64,000 bases of DNA from Sphingobacteriia bacterium 28-36-52 (GCA_002281575.1 NCGN01000004.1:114639-178638); one strand, 5' to 3'. Counted from the first letter of the stretch, positions 36,018 to 45,833 are shown. Numbers and translations are program-made. The notes: generated by a model not told the origin, from the letters alone.

Positions 36018-38597
36018 TTAAGCTGAATTTCTTGCAGCATTAATGATTCCAAACATAGAGCGGGTGATCAATTTTTCATAATTAATCTTAAGGTCCTCTG
36101 TAATTTGTTCATTTTTTAATTGATGCAATGCATATTGCTGGATAGTTAAAAGCGGTAATACTATTTTGTCTCTCATTAAAATAGAAGCCCTTCCTGGTTC
36201 ATCATTGTCCATTAATACTTTATTGCCAGATAATTCTAATACGAGTGAATGCGTTAAATCGTATTCTGCTTTAATTAAATTCCAAACAGAGCCAAAAACT
36301 GGGTCGTCTTGAATATGAGCTGTTAAAGGAAAAAAAGATTTGAGCATGCTCATCATACTATTATCTATCAAGGTTCTGAAAAATGCCACTTCAGTAAATA
36401 AAGATTTTACTTCTTCCCATCTCCCCGCATTTTTTAATTGTTGCAATGCAGAACCAACCCCAAAATATCCTGGAACATTTTGTTTTAGTTGACTCCAGCT
36501 GCCTACAAATGGGATTGCCCTTAAATCTTCAAAAACCAATTTATCTGAATTTCCTCTTTTTCCGGGCCTGCTAGCAATATTAGTTTTGTTGTAATAATTC
36601 AAAGGGCTAAACTGCTGCATATATGGAAGAAACTGTGGATTTTTTTTGAATGATTGATAAACCTGGTGGCTTATACCTCCCAACTCTTCCAATAAGTTTC
36701 TATGTGTTCGGCTTAGTTTAATTCTATTTTCAGCAAATACCGTATTGCTAATTCCTGCACTTAATAATTGCTCTAAATTGTATTGTGCAGATTTAAGTGT
36801 GCCAAAATTAGAAGTGATGGTTTGCCCCTGAATGGTTAATTGTATCTCTTCGTTTTCGATATTATTTCCCAACGAAGCATAAAATTTATTGGTTTTCCCT
36901 CCACCTCTAGAAGGTGGGCCACCTCGTCCATCAAAAAACTTTACTTTAATGCCATGTTGTCTAGAGATTGCAGTTAATTTTTCTTTTGCTGTATAAATAC
37001 TCCAATTGGCTTGTAAATAACCCCCATCCTTAGTTCCGTCGCTAAATCCTAACATGATTGTTTGTGATTGAGCACGTGCTTGCAAATGTTTATTATAAAT
37101 AGGCAATTGATAAAGCCATTGCATTATTTGTTCTGCTTCTTTTAAGTCGTCAATGGTTTCAAATAATGGAACAATGTCTACCGAAAGTTGCTGCGTGTTC
37201 CATCCGCATAACTTAAAGAGGGTAAATACCTCAATCATATTTAATGCCGACTGGCAGTTACTAATAATATAGCGATGACAGCCTTGTTCCCCATTTATTT
37301 GTTGAATACTATTGATAGCAAAAATACTTTCTACTGTGTCTTTAGCTATTTCAGTGGAAGTATCATTTATGTCAATCACTTGATCAATTTTTAACAAGCA
37401 ATTCATTTTTTCTTCCTGGCTGAATGAATCATAATCATTGGGCAAAATGCCCCGTTGATTGTTTTGTTTGAGTGTGGTATCTATATTTTTTAAAACAGCT
37501 GTATGAATTCGACTGTCTTGTCTTATATCAATTGAAGCAAACCAAGTACCAAAAATCTTTACTTTGTTGATTAAACTGTTTACCCGATTAATGTATAAGG
37601 AATGATGATTGGCAATCATCAAATCTTTAATTTCTTGTAATTTTTCTAATAATTCTTTCTGGTGAATCCTCCTGCTTTCTTCAGGCCTAAACACATTTTC
37701 ATACAACTGTGCTTCTAATTTATTTACCAATATATCTACTCCAGAAAAAGTTAGTCTTCTTTTTAATTTTCTAATATCTCTATAAAAGCAAACCACAATG
37801 GCGCTTCTTAATGATTCTGCAATTTTGAGTGTAGTTGCAGCTTTTACAAATGGATTCCCATCTCTATCACCCCCCGGCCAAAACCCTAATTCAATAAATG
37901 GATTATGATTTTCGCCTTCTAATATTTCATTACTGATAAAATTGTAAATATTTCCAATGGACTGATACAAAATATTTTCTAGGTACCACATTAAGTTAAC
38001 TGCCTCATCTAATGGGGTAGGTTGTTTCTTATTAAAAAATGGGGTAATACCCAATTGTTGAATATAGAGGTTGATGGTTTCAAAATCATTTTTTGCAATG
38101 GCTTCACCCAAATCATGAATGATCCCCAAAACACTACCTGGATAAAACTGAGTTGGATGGGCCGTTAGTACTACCCTTACTTTAAAATGGCGCAGCTTTT
38201 CTTTTAATAATGGAAGTTTACCTTTAAAGTAAGCTTCATTGTACAATGCTTTTATGCTACCAGTACCATTTAATTGGTGAACTGAATCAAAAGCAGCATC
38301 TTCAATTGCATCAAATAGCACCACCTGCCTCTCTATATATTGTACAAATTTGAACAATCGGTCTATCTGTTCTGACTCATTGCTTACCTGTGCCTGTCTA
38401 TTAAAAAAATCTTCAATAATTTCCTTTGGGTTTTTACCAGATTGATATCCATCAATACAAGATTGTAATAATATGGGTAGTAAAGCGCCCACGTTGGCGA
38501 TTCCTGAAAAGGGTAGGGCTGCAAAAAGGCTATTGTAAATAGTGTATTTGTCGGCAACATTTTGCCTGAAAGCTAGTATGGGTTTATTTAAATACAT
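36018..38597 (-). CDS. ppc: Phosphoenolpyruvate carboxylase
   Basis: An 859-residue PEP carboxylase that adds bicarbonate to PEP to give oxaloacetate. Catalytic motifs: TAHPTQF with the essential His, GGDRDGNPF, LGFSDGTKDGGY, and the Gly-rich loop FFDGRGGPPSRGGG. The reading frame could start 26 codons earlier at TTG (38675), but ATG at 38597 gives the usual N-terminus (LAFRQNVADKYTIYNSLF), and the earlier start would leave only 10 bases to the divergent sigma gene. The gene stands alone. Confidence 0.95.
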   Translation of the reverse strand: MYLNKPILAFRQNVADKYTIYNSLFAALPFSGIANVGALLPILLQSCIDGYQSGKNPKEIIEDFFNRQAQVSNESEQIDRLFKFVQYIERQVVLFDAIEDAAFDSVHQLNGTGSIKALYNEAYFKGKLPLLKEKLRHFKVRVVLTAHPTQFYPGSVLGIIHDLGEAIAKNDFETINLYIQQLGITPFFNKKQPTPLDEAVNLMWYLENILYQSIGNIYNFISNEILEGENHNPFIELGFWPGGDRDGNPFVKAATTLKIAESLRSAIVVCFYRDIRKLKRRLTFSGVDILVNKLEAQLYENVFRPEESRRIHQKELLEKLQEIKDLMIANHHSLYINRVNSLINKVKIFGTWFASIDIRQDSRIHTAVLKNIDTTLKQNNQRGILPNDYDSFSQEEKMNCLLKIDQVIDINDTSTEIAKDTVESIFAINSIQQINGEQGCHRYIISNCQSALNMIEVFTLFKLCGWNTQQLSVDIVPLFETIDDLKEAEQIMQWLYQLPIYNKHLQARAQSQTIMLGFSDGTKDGGYLQANWSIYTAKEKLTAISRQHGIKVKFFDGRGGPPSRGGGKTNKFYASLGNNIENEEIQLTIQGQTITSNFGTLKSAQYNLEQLLSAGISNTVFAENRIKLSRTHRNLLEELGGISHQVYQSFKKNPQFLPYMQQFSPLNYYNKTNIASRPGKRGNSDKLVFEDLRAIPFVGSWSQLKQNVPGYFGVGSALQQLKNAGRWEEVKSLFTEVAFFRTLIDNSMMSMLKSFFPLTAHIQDDPVFGSVWNLIKAEYDLTHSLVLELSGNKVLMDNDEPGRASILMRDKIVLPLLTIQQYALHQLKNEQITEDLKINYEKLITRSMFGIINAARNSA

Positions 38598-38685
38598 AGT
38601 AGATACCAATGAATATACAAATTTTTTTGCCCCATTAAACCTTTCATCTACTATTTTATCTAACTTAAAAGACAATCGATATATA

Positions 38686-39228
38686 TTGAATCAAGATTCT
38701 CAATTGGTGAAGCAGTTTAAAATTCCTTCACAAAAAAATGCAGCATTTACTCAACTGGTTAAACAATATCAGGAAAAATTGTATTGGCATATTAGAAGGA
38801 TGGTAGTGGAGCACGAAGACGCCAATGATGTACTGCAAAATAGTTTTATTAAAGTGTGGAATGCATTAGACAATTTTAGAGAAGACAGTCAATTGTATAC
38901 TTGGTTGTATAGAATTGCAACAAATGAGAGTTTGAGTTTTTTAGAACAAAAAAAGCGAAAGCAAACCAGTTCCTTTGATGATGTAGCGGAAGTTTATGGA
39001 AATACAGTTAAAGCCGATAGCAATTTCAATGCGAATCAATTGGAATGGAAATTGCAAATGGCCATTCAGCAACTTCCCGAAAAGCAAAAATTGGTTTTTA
39101 ACCTCAGGTATTTTGATGAAATGACTTATGAACAAATCAGCAAAATTTTAGATACCAGTGAAGGGGCTCTCAAAGCAAGTTATCATCATGCTGCAAAAAA
39201 AGTAGAAGAATTTATTAAAACCCATTAA
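38686..39228 (+). CDS. ECF-type RNA polymerase sigma-70 factor
   Basis: An alternative sigma factor of 180 residues with region 2 (QEKLYWHIRRMVVEHEDAND and FREDSQLYTWLYRIA) and region 4 (QQLPEKQKLVFNLRYFDEMT then SEGALKASYHHA), separated by a short linker. The frame is open further upstream to 38542, but that part overlaps the 5' end of ppc and does not look like sigma sequence. I therefore choose TTG at 38686, where the protein begins with QDSQLVKQF as relatives do. It heads an operon with a membrane-anchored protein (gap 37 bases) that is probably its regulator, and a Spy-like protein. Confidence 0.88.
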   Translation: MNQDSQLVKQFKIPSQKNAAFTQLVKQYQEKLYWHIRRMVVEHEDANDVLQNSFIKVWNALDNFREDSQLYTWLYRIATNESLSFLEQKKRKQTSSFDDVAEVYGNTVKADSNFNANQLEWKLQMAIQQLPEKQKLVFNLRYFDEMTYEQISKILDTSEGALKASYHHAAKKVEEFIKTH

Positions 39229-39265
39229 ACCTGGGGATTGTATTGGAGTCTTAAAATGGAAGAAA

Positions 39266-39736
39266 ATGAAAAACAAGGAAATTATACAAGAACTAGAACA
39301 AGTAGCGCCTTTGCTTAATACCATCGCAAAAACGCCCGTTCAAACCGTACCAACAGGTTACTTTGATCATTTTCAAGTTCCCATTCAAATGGAGGAGACC
39401 AAGGTTGTGCAAATGAACCCTGGGCGTAAATGGTTTACCCTAGCTGCGGCAGCTGTAGTTATTGGTGTTTTGGTAATTGGAGGATTTAATCTGGTTAATC
39501 AATCAACAGTTAAAACCTCACCTGTGTTAGTCATTAATATGGAACAGATTGCCAAAATGGACATTGATAAATCTGTACAAGCATTGTCTAATGATGCCAT
39601 TGACGAGTATTTAAAAACTGCCAACGCTCTAGCGGGGCCTGAAAATAGTTTGCATCAATATACCGTGGATGCAATTTCTGAAACAACAGTGGCTGAGATT
39701 TCAGATGAAGAACTGCAGCTTTATCTGAGTGAATAA
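39266..39736 (+). CDS. Single-helix membrane protein, probable regulator of the adjacent sigma factor
   Basis: A 156-residue protein with a soluble N-terminal part (about 1-52) containing the P-x-GYFD pattern (VQTVPTGYFDHFQVP), one membrane helix (about 55-75, FTLAAAAVVIGVLVIGG) and an acidic periplasmic tail ending in SDEELQLYLSE. I see no zinc-binding HxxxCxxC anti-sigma signature. Proteins with this GYF pattern are often found directly after ECF sigma genes in Bacteroidota, so an anti-sigma-like role is plausible but unproven. It starts 37 bases after the sigma gene. Confidence 0.7.
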   Translation: MKNKEIIQELEQVAPLLNTIAKTPVQTVPTGYFDHFQVPIQMEETKVVQMNPGRKWFTLAAAAVVIGVLVIGGFNLVNQSTVKTSPVLVINMEQIAKMDIDKSVQALSNDAIDEYLKTANALAGPENSLHQYTVDAISETTVAEISDEELQLYLSE

Positions 39737-39764
39737 TTGAATTAACATTTAAAAAAACAACAAC

Positions 39765-40277
39765 ATGAAACGTTTTCTATTAATCATTTTAATGGGTATA
39801 GCAGCAATTGCTCAAGCTCAAGAACCACCACCACCAAAAATGGGGAGAATGCAAGGTGGAATGCCACCACCACCGCCAGGTGATAGGCCCAATATTCAAG
39901 CCATCAAAGTGGCTTATATAACCAAGCAATTAAACCTAAGTGCAGAAGAAGCACAACAGTTTTGGCCAGTTCACAACGCTTATATGGCAGAACTAAAAAA
40001 GGCAAGAGATGCCAATAGAGAGGCAGAGTTGGCTTTTGAAGAACAGGCTTTGACTATTCGTAAAAAATACAACAACGATTTCAAGAGAATCTTGAACGGT
40101 GATGAAAGAGTAAATAAGGTTTTTAAGTTAGACCGTAATTTCAATGATATGATGCGCCAAGAAATGATGAAGCGTGGCATGAAGCCTAAAGGACCTGAAG
40201 GGAGACCAGATAAGCCTGAGCTAAGAAAGCGCTTGATGCAAAGGAATCGTGCAGATTCTACGATCAAGAAAAACTAA
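39765..40277 (+). CDS. Spy/CpxP-like periplasmic protein
   Basis: A 170-residue protein with a signal peptide (cleavage near IAQAQE), a proline/methionine-rich linker (PPPPKMGRMQGGMPPPPPGD), and a helical domain whose start QLNLSAEEAQQFWPVHNAYM resembles the LTxxQ-type repeats of the Spy/CpxP envelope-stress proteins. The rest is strongly basic and helical. It may be a periplasmic chaperone or stress sensor under control of the sigma factor encoded two genes upstream. The stop overlaps the remnant of the convergent hydrolase pseudogene by 4 bases. Confidence 0.7.
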   Translation: MKRFLLIILMGIAAIAQAQEPPPPKMGRMQGGMPPPPPGDRPNIQAIKVAYITKQLNLSAEEAQQFWPVHNAYMAELKKARDANREAELAFEEQALTIRKKYNNDFKRILNGDERVNKVFKLDRNFNDMMRQEMMKRGMKPKGPEGRPDKPELRKRLMQRNRADSTIKKN

Positions 40278-40929
40278 GTAAGATTTGAATGATGAAATAC
40301 CGGGCTGGAGATATCATGGTAAAACAGGTATTTCCAGCCTTTTTCTTGCCCTGTTTCCCACCAAACTCTCCTCAACTCCATACATTTTTTCCCATCAAAG
40401 TCATATTTGGCAACGAATCTGCTTTTCATTTGCTGTAATTGGGGGGCATCGTCTCCTCCAAAAAAGATGATTTCATTTTCTTCGTGAATAAATTAATATC
40501 GGCCTGAACATAAGATGCAGAGCCAATTCCCATAGCATATTCATATTCCCTTCTTTGCACATAATAAGTAGCATAAGGGAAAGCAATAAACTGTTCTCCA
40601 GTAGAATAATTTCGTGTAGTAATTCCACCTGCATGATCTTTATGCAAATGGCTCATTAATACTTTTGTTATTTGAGATGGATTATAACCGGCTTTTTCTA
40701 GATTATAATAAATCTGAGGTACCCCATTAGACATATTGTAGCCTAATCCTGTATCTATTAAAATAAGGTCTTTTTGTGTTACCACTAAAAAGGGTTGAAT
40801 TTCGACTAACAAACTTCCTATTGGTCTACTATTCAATTCTTCGGTTGCTGTATTAAATGGTACAAATACTTTGGTTTTATCAATGGTAAAACTTCCTTCA
40901 GATAATGGGATAATGGTCATAATAATCAA
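40274..40929 (-). pseudogene. Metallo-beta-lactamase-fold hydrolase with internal deletion and frameshift
   Basis: The 5' part (40426-40929) reads as a 167-residue protein with an N-terminal MBL fold and the metal motif SHLHKDHAGG, then stops soon after SYVQADIN. In another frame of the same strand, 40492 down to 40274, an intact-looking C-terminal end follows: FIHEENEIIFFGGDDAPQL, then a part ending YLFYHDISSPVF. Together these are the two ends of one family protein, but roughly 50 residues between them, where the later metal-binding His is expected, are missing and the frame is shifted. I infer a deletion whose length is not a multiple of three. A sequencing or assembly error cannot be excluded. 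The true start may be the ATG at 40920. Confidence 0.7.
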
Positions 40930-42276
40930 TTAACGCAATACCATTTGTCGGTCTGCATCTAGTCTGAGTAAAATAAAAATTAGAATAGTAAAAGTTAGTA
41001 ATGAAGATCCCCCATAACTAACCATTGGTAAAGGAATACCAACTATAGGGAAAAAGCCAATAGTCATACTTACGTTTACAGCAAAATGGAAGAAAAGAAT
41101 ACTCACTACACTGTAAGCATAGACCCTGCTGAACGTACTTCTTTGTCTTTCTGCAATTCGTATAATGCGATATAAAAGTGCTATATAAATAATTAGAAAA
41201 ATTAAACAACCAATAAAACCAAAAGCTTCACCCAATGAAGTGAAAATGAAATCGGTATGTTGTGCGGGAACGTATTTTCCACGTGTTTGTGTACCTTTTA
41301 AAAATCCCTTTCCTGCGAATCCGCCAGAGCCAATGGCAATCTTACTTTGGCGCACATTATAATCATCTGGTTTTTTAGGGGCTTTTTCATTGCCCGCTTT
41401 TTGTTTTTTTAGGGATTTAACATTGTCGGTACAATTATAATCCTTACCCACCATGCTATAGATACGGGTACTTTGGTAACACTCAAATACATTATTGAAT
41501 ATATATGGAATAACAAAGCGTTGAGTTCCTGCACTAAGCATCCATATGATAATAATAGTAGTAATTAACCCTTTGTTCCTTCTTGCCTGTCTGCGTGCAA
41601 AGTAAATAAGTAATATAGCAATTGCACTGAGAATAATCAAAAGGGTATTAGGTTCAATTATTAAAGAAGCAATGACCAATACGCCAAATGATGATCCAAA
41701 AATCAAAATTTGTGCGGGTAAGCCTTCTCTATACATGGCAATCAAAAAAGAGCTATACACCAATGCTAAACCTAATTCGTGTTGTAAAATAGATAATATA
41801 GCAGGCGCGATAGCAATGGCCCCAGCTATCAGTTGAAATTTCAATTTGCTAAAATCTGTTTCTTGTCTTGATAAAAATTTGGCCAATGCCAATGCCGTAA
41901 ATATTTTACAGAGTTCGGCTGGTTGCAAATTAAAGCCACCACCCATTGGAATCCAACTTTTTGAACCATTGATGTTTTTTCCAATAAAAAAAGTAGCAAC
42001 CATCAATAATAAGCCAAATGCATACATCAAGTTGGCAAATGCAGTAAAGAGTTTGCTATCTGTTAGTAAAATAAATGTGGCCACTAAGGCACAGAACCCT
42101 GCAAAGAATAATTGTTTGCTATAATTGGTTTTACCCCCTATAAATGATGTAAACCAATTGCTGCCTTCGCTAAATTCTACCATGAAAATACACAAGACGC
42201 CTATTGCAACTAAAATAGAATAGAGCCAAATCATGGGGTAGTCTACCCCTTGTGAAATATTTTTATTTTTCATCAT
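40930..42276 (-). CDS. rodA: Rod shape-determining glycosyltransferase RodA
   Basis: A 448-residue SEDS-family peptidoglycan polymerase with about ten membrane helices. Visible features are GAKS-like SWIPMGGGFNLQPAELCKI, the loop YNVRQSKIAIGSGGFAGKGF with TRGKYVPAQHTDFIF, and the C-terminal GIPLPMVSYGGSSLL. It works with PBP2 to extend the wall under MreB control. A lysine-rich insertion (KKQKAGNEKAPKKPDDY) in the large loop is longer than in E. coli and common in this phylum. Its start overlaps the end of mrdA by 4 bases, so it closes the rod-shape operon. Confidence 0.95.
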   Translation of the reverse strand: MMKNKNISQGVDYPMIWLYSILVAIGVLCIFMVEFSEGSNWFTSFIGGKTNYSKQLFFAGFCALVATFILLTDSKLFTAFANLMYAFGLLLMVATFFIGKNINGSKSWIPMGGGFNLQPAELCKIFTALALAKFLSRQETDFSKLKFQLIAGAIAIAPAILSILQHELGLALVYSSFLIAMYREGLPAQILIFGSSFGVLVIASLIIEPNTLLIILSAIAILLIYFARRQARRNKGLITTIIIIWMLSAGTQRFVIPYIFNNVFECYQSTRIYSMVGKDYNCTDNVKSLKKQKAGNEKAPKKPDDYNVRQSKIAIGSGGFAGKGFLKGTQTRGKYVPAQHTDFIFTSLGEAFGFIGCLIFLIIYIALLYRIIRIAERQRSTFSRVYAYSVVSILFFHFAVNVSMTIGFFPIVGIPLPMVSYGGSSLLTFTILIFILLRLDADRQMVLR

Positions 42277-44381
42277 TGTGCACGCCCTCCTATTCTTTTC
42301 TTTTTGTCTTCGCTCAATAATAAGGCTGCTTTAATTTTGTATTTGTCTGTACTGTCTTTTTTATTGCCTACAGGTTTGCTTCCTTGTTCAAGAGTAGCTT
42401 CAGTATTATTTTTATTATTTTCTTTTACATTTTCTGCCTCCTCTTTTTCTGCTGCTTCTTCTAGTGCTAATTTGGCTAATCTAGCAGCTCTCTCTTCATC
42501 TTTTCGTGTATACCAATTTTTAATAGCTTGAGGAATTAAATTCATATTGGTTACCCTTTCAGCAGTAGCTTTTCCTGCGGCACTAAGTGTATCGTTCAAA
42601 TATTTTTCCATTATCAAACTAGCAATAGGGCCAGCAGCAACAGAACCGTATCCTCCATTTTCTACCACTACTGCAACAGCAATTTTTGGATTGTCTTTTG
42701 GTGCAAAAGCCACAAATAAAGAGTGGTTTTTTCCATGTGGATTTTGTGCCGTTCCTGTTTTTGCGCAGTATTCTATACCTGGAATTTTTAAGTGTGATGC
42801 TGTTCCGTATACTGTAACATCATGCATGCCATCGTTTACCGCTTGATAATCGTTATCTGAAATATTAGTAACCACATGTTTTTTTCGATACTTATTCATC
42901 AACACGGTATCTTCTATTTGTTCGTTTTCTATGCTGTCTACAAAATGTGGTGGAAAATAATACCCTCTATTAGCGATGATGCACATTAAGTTGGCCATTT
43001 GTAAAGGGGTAGCTGTCATTTTATCTTGACCAATACCTAATGTAAGCACACTACAACTGTTCCATCTTCTTGCGCCACCAAAAAATTTATTGTAAATGCT
43101 GGTGTCTGGAATATTGGCTTTGTCTTCACTCGGTAAGTCTACCTCTAATCTTCTGCCCAAGCCAAAAGCATTCATGTATTCTTTCCATTTCAAATACCCT
43201 TGATTGGTATTGCCCCATTTTTTATTGTCTAATGCTTTTCTAAAAACGTCGGAGAAATAAGAGTTACAAGAATTGGCTAATGCCAATCTTAAATTAGCAG
43301 CATGGCCTGCATTACTGTGTTCACATCTTACATAAACGCCACCACATGCCCCATATCCACCACTACAACCAATTCCATAATCGGAAGTAATTAAGCCTTG
43401 ATCAAGGGCCACCAATGCCCCTAATGGTTTAAATGTAGATCCGGGAGGGTATTGTCCTTTGATGGCTCTATTATACATTGGCTTGGCGGTATCCATTACC
43501 ATTCTTCCCCAATTTTTTCTACGAGCATTACCCGTTAAAACATTGGGGTTATAAGTTGGGCTAGATACCATGGTAATGATACCTCCAGTTCTTGGGTTGA
43601 TGGCAACAGCGCTACCAATTTTATTTTGCAATAATTGCTCTGCTAATTGTTGCACTTCAACATCAATACTGGTAAATAAATTTCTACCTGCAACTGGGAT
43701 GGTATCAAATATGCCGTTTTCATAAGGCCCTTGAATTCTGCTCTTATTGTCTCTGATAAAACGTTTGATGCCTCTTTGCCCCATTAAAATAGATTCGTAG
43801 GTTTTTTCTAATCCACTCATACCCGCATAGTCACCCATTTCATATCCTAAGTGTTTATTTTTTCTTAAGTAACTGGTATCAACTTCAGCAATATATCCAA
43901 GCAATTGTGCTGCTGTATTAAAAGGGTAGGTTCTAACTGAACGTTCGCTTAAAACAAACCCAGGAAATTTATACATATTCTCGGTAAGCTTAGCGTATAA
44001 CTCAGCGCTTAGTAAAGGTTCAAAAACGCTTGGACGAACACGGGTGTTTTTAAAAATCAGGTCAAGCATTCTCTTTTTATAATCGGCTGTATCAATTCCT
44101 AAAATGGCGCAAAGTGAGGCGGTATCTGTGCCTTTTGATTCGGAGGGAGTAACGATTAAATCGAAACTGATGGTATTTTCGAGTAAAGCTCTTTTTTTAC
44201 GGTCAAAAATAATGCCTCTATCGGGATAAATAATTTTTCGGTATATGGCGTTGTTTTCTGCTGCCAGTTTATATTGGGAAGAGAAAATTTGAAGATTAAT
44301 AAGCTGTGCTGTTATTACAATAAATACAACACCAATAATGATTTGGATAATCCTACCACGGCTTTGATTAAATACGGACAT
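42273..44381 (-). CDS. mrdA: Penicillin-binding protein 2 (transpeptidase)
   Basis: A 702-residue class B PBP. N-terminal membrane helix (about 10-28), a PBP dimerisation domain, and a transpeptidase domain with S315-T-F-K318, SCN in LANSCNSYFSD, and KTG in YCAKTGTAQNPHG (about 540). It cross-links new peptidoglycan with RodA as part of the elongasome. The C-terminal tail after about residue 625 is charged and low-complexity (EEAAEKEEAENVKENNKNN), an extension not present in E. coli PBP2. The gene overlaps rodA by 4 bases and follows mreD by 61 bases. Confidence 0.95.
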   Translation of the reverse strand: MSVFNQSRGRIIQIIIGVVFIVITAQLINLQIFSSQYKLAAENNAIYRKIIYPDRGIIFDRKKRALLENTISFDLIVTPSESKGTDTASLCAILGIDTADYKKRMLDLIFKNTRVRPSVFEPLLSAELYAKLTENMYKFPGFVLSERSVRTYPFNTAAQLLGYIAEVDTSYLRKNKHLGYEMGDYAGMSGLEKTYESILMGQRGIKRFIRDNKSRIQGPYENGIFDTIPVAGRNLFTSIDVEVQQLAEQLLQNKIGSAVAINPRTGGIITMVSSPTYNPNVLTGNARRKNWGRMVMDTAKPMYNRAIKGQYPPGSTFKPLGALVALDQGLITSDYGIGCSGGYGACGGVYVRCEHSNAGHAANLRLALANSCNSYFSDVFRKALDNKKWGNTNQGYLKWKEYMNAFGLGRRLEVDLPSEDKANIPDTSIYNKFFGGARRWNSCSVLTLGIGQDKMTATPLQMANLMCIIANRGYYFPPHFVDSIENEQIEDTVLMNKYRKKHVVTNISDNDYQAVNDGMHDVTVYGTASHLKIPGIEYCAKTGTAQNPHGKNHSLFVAFAPKDNPKIAVAVVVENGGYGSVAAGPIASLIMEKYLNDTLSAAGKATAERVTNMNLIPQAIKNWYTRKDEERAARLAKLALEEAAEKEEAENVKENNKNNTEATLEQGSKPVGNKKDSTDKYKIKAALLLSEDKKKRIGGRAQ

Positions 44382-44442
44382 ATATTAGGAGAAGTCAATT
44401 GAGTTGACCACGTGAAATTAAGCATAAACTAGAACTACTACA

Positions 44443-44973
44443 CTAACTATTCGTTCTATATTTTGCTTTTCTGTTGAACAACATTTCAGCCAAAAAGATA
44501 AGCAATAAACTTATACCTGTTGTTCCACTCACTTTGCCCAAGAAATAAGTAAAGCTTCCAAATTGTAGCCATTCTAACAGCACCAAATAAAAATGGTGAA
44601 TAAACGTAAGCAAACCTATGTATAAACTAAATGGAGCCCAACCCATACTTTTAATACTAGGCTCTAGATAACTCTGCTCAGTGGTTTCCTGGGGAATCAA
44701 TAAGCTTAGTAAAAAAGGTCTGATAAAACCTATTAAAGTGCAGGCTGCAGCATGTAATCCCATGGTTCCAGTAAAAAAGTCCATGGTTAATCCAAAAAGA
44801 AAAGACAATAGTAACACATACCAGCGGCCCATTTTAAATGGTAACCACAGAATGTATAAAAAATAAATATAGGGCACAATAAACTGGTGCAAGGCAGGTA
44901 TTTTATTCAACACAAATTCTTGTAGTAGAATAAAAAAAGCAAACCGGAATATATTGGTTAATAAACTGCTCAT
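44443..44973 (-). CDS. mreD: Rod shape-determining protein MreD
   Basis: A 176-residue integral membrane protein with five or six helices, placed between mreC (gap 2 bases) and mrdA, in the standard mreBCD order. MreD is poorly conserved in sequence, so position in the cluster is the main evidence, with size, topology and motifs such as FLFGLTMDFFTGTMGLHAAA, which resembles the MreD family. It links the cytoskeletal MreB to the periplasmic wall machinery. Confidence 0.88.
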   Translation of the reverse strand: MSSLLTNIFRFAFFILLQEFVLNKIPALHQFIVPYIYFLYILWLPFKMGRWYVLLLSFLFGLTMDFFTGTMGLHAAACTLIGFIRPFLLSLLIPQETTEQSYLEPSIKSMGWAPFSLYIGLLTFIHHFYLVLLEWLQFGSFTYFLGKVSGTTGISLLLIFLAEMLFNRKAKYRTNS

Positions 44974-44975
44974 TG

Positions 44976-45818
44976 CTATTGATTTCGGATTTCCAGTTCA
45001 ATTTGTTCGTTGTAGCGAGTATTATAAATAACATCCACCGATTGCAACGTAAAGAAATTAGTGGCTGTTTTAATTTTCAAAGTATAATAATTAGTAGCTG
45101 GATCCGCAGTTATAGAAGCTACCCTACCAATCATTAAGTGCGAGGGAAAGTTGGCAGAATAAGCACTGGTAAGCACCGTATCACCTTTAAGTACTTTCGC
45201 ACTCTTAGATATATTTCTTAAAATAAGTATGGAAGGATCTGCGCCATCCCATTCTATACTTCCAGCAGTATTGTCTTTTTTGAGCATTGCAGAAACCTTG
45301 CTATTTCTGTGTAACAAACTCATTACTTTACTAATATTGGCTGATACATCTACTACTACACCAACAATTCCACTTGGTCCAACTACAGCCATGCCTTTTT
45401 TGATGCCTTGATCGGTGCCTCTTTCGAGCATTAAGTAATTGTTTTGTAAAGTGTAAGAATTCCCAATCACTTTAGCAGGGAGATATATGAATTTTCTATT
45501 TCTGCCCAGGGTATCTACAAAACTAGAATCAGTAAAATTAATTAGGCTGGTATCTGGTGAAATAAAATTAGCACCCAAAGCATTTCTTAAACGGGTATTT
45601 TCTTGTGCTAATTTTTGATTGGCTTCTTTTAAATTAAAGTACTGTTGTAAGTTGGCGTAACGACTATTAAAATAACCAGTAACTTCAAATACAGTGCCCG
45701 CAAAATAAGTTTCATGCGTTTTACTTACTTTGGTCAACATCACAATGCATAGAATTTGCAACAGCAAAAAGCTGAGGAAATTGAAGTATTGCCGTATGAA
45801 CAGGAAAATATTTTTCAA
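44976..45818 (-). CDS. mreC: Rod shape-determining protein MreC
   Basis: A 280-residue MreC: one N-terminal membrane helix (about 10-30), a coiled coil (about 58-85, NLKEANQKLAQENTRLRNAL), and a periplasmic beta-barrel domain with GIKKGMAVVGPSGIVGVV and LLHRNSKVSAML. It scaffolds PBP2 and RodA in the elongasome. The start is 15 bases after mreB and the end is 2 bases before mreD. Confidence 0.95.
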   Translation of the reverse strand: MKNIFLFIRQYFNFLSFLLLQILCIVMLTKVSKTHETYFAGTVFEVTGYFNSRYANLQQYFNLKEANQKLAQENTRLRNALGANFISPDTSLINFTDSSFVDTLGRNRKFIYLPAKVIGNSYTLQNNYLMLERGTDQGIKKGMAVVGPSGIVGVVVDVSANISKVMSLLHRNSKVSAMLKKDNTAGSIEWDGADPSILILRNISKSAKVLKGDTVLTSAYSANFPSHLMIGRVASITADPATNYYTLKIKTATNFFTLQSVDVIYNTRYNEQIELEIRNQ

Positions 45819-45833
45819 AGCCGATTAGCTGTT

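Noticed and set aside
38598..38675. TTG start for ppc at 38675
   Set aside because: The extra 26 residues are absent from relatives; ATG at 38597 gives the normal family N-terminus.
38542..38685. N-terminal extension of the sigma factor
   Set aside because: It overlaps the 5' end of ppc on the other strand and does not look like sigma sequence; TTG at 38686 fits relatives better.
40285..40470. Small plus-strand ORF between the Spy-like gene and rodA
   Set aside because: It is antisense to the C-terminal remnant of the metallo-beta-lactamase-fold gene, which has clear family sequence.
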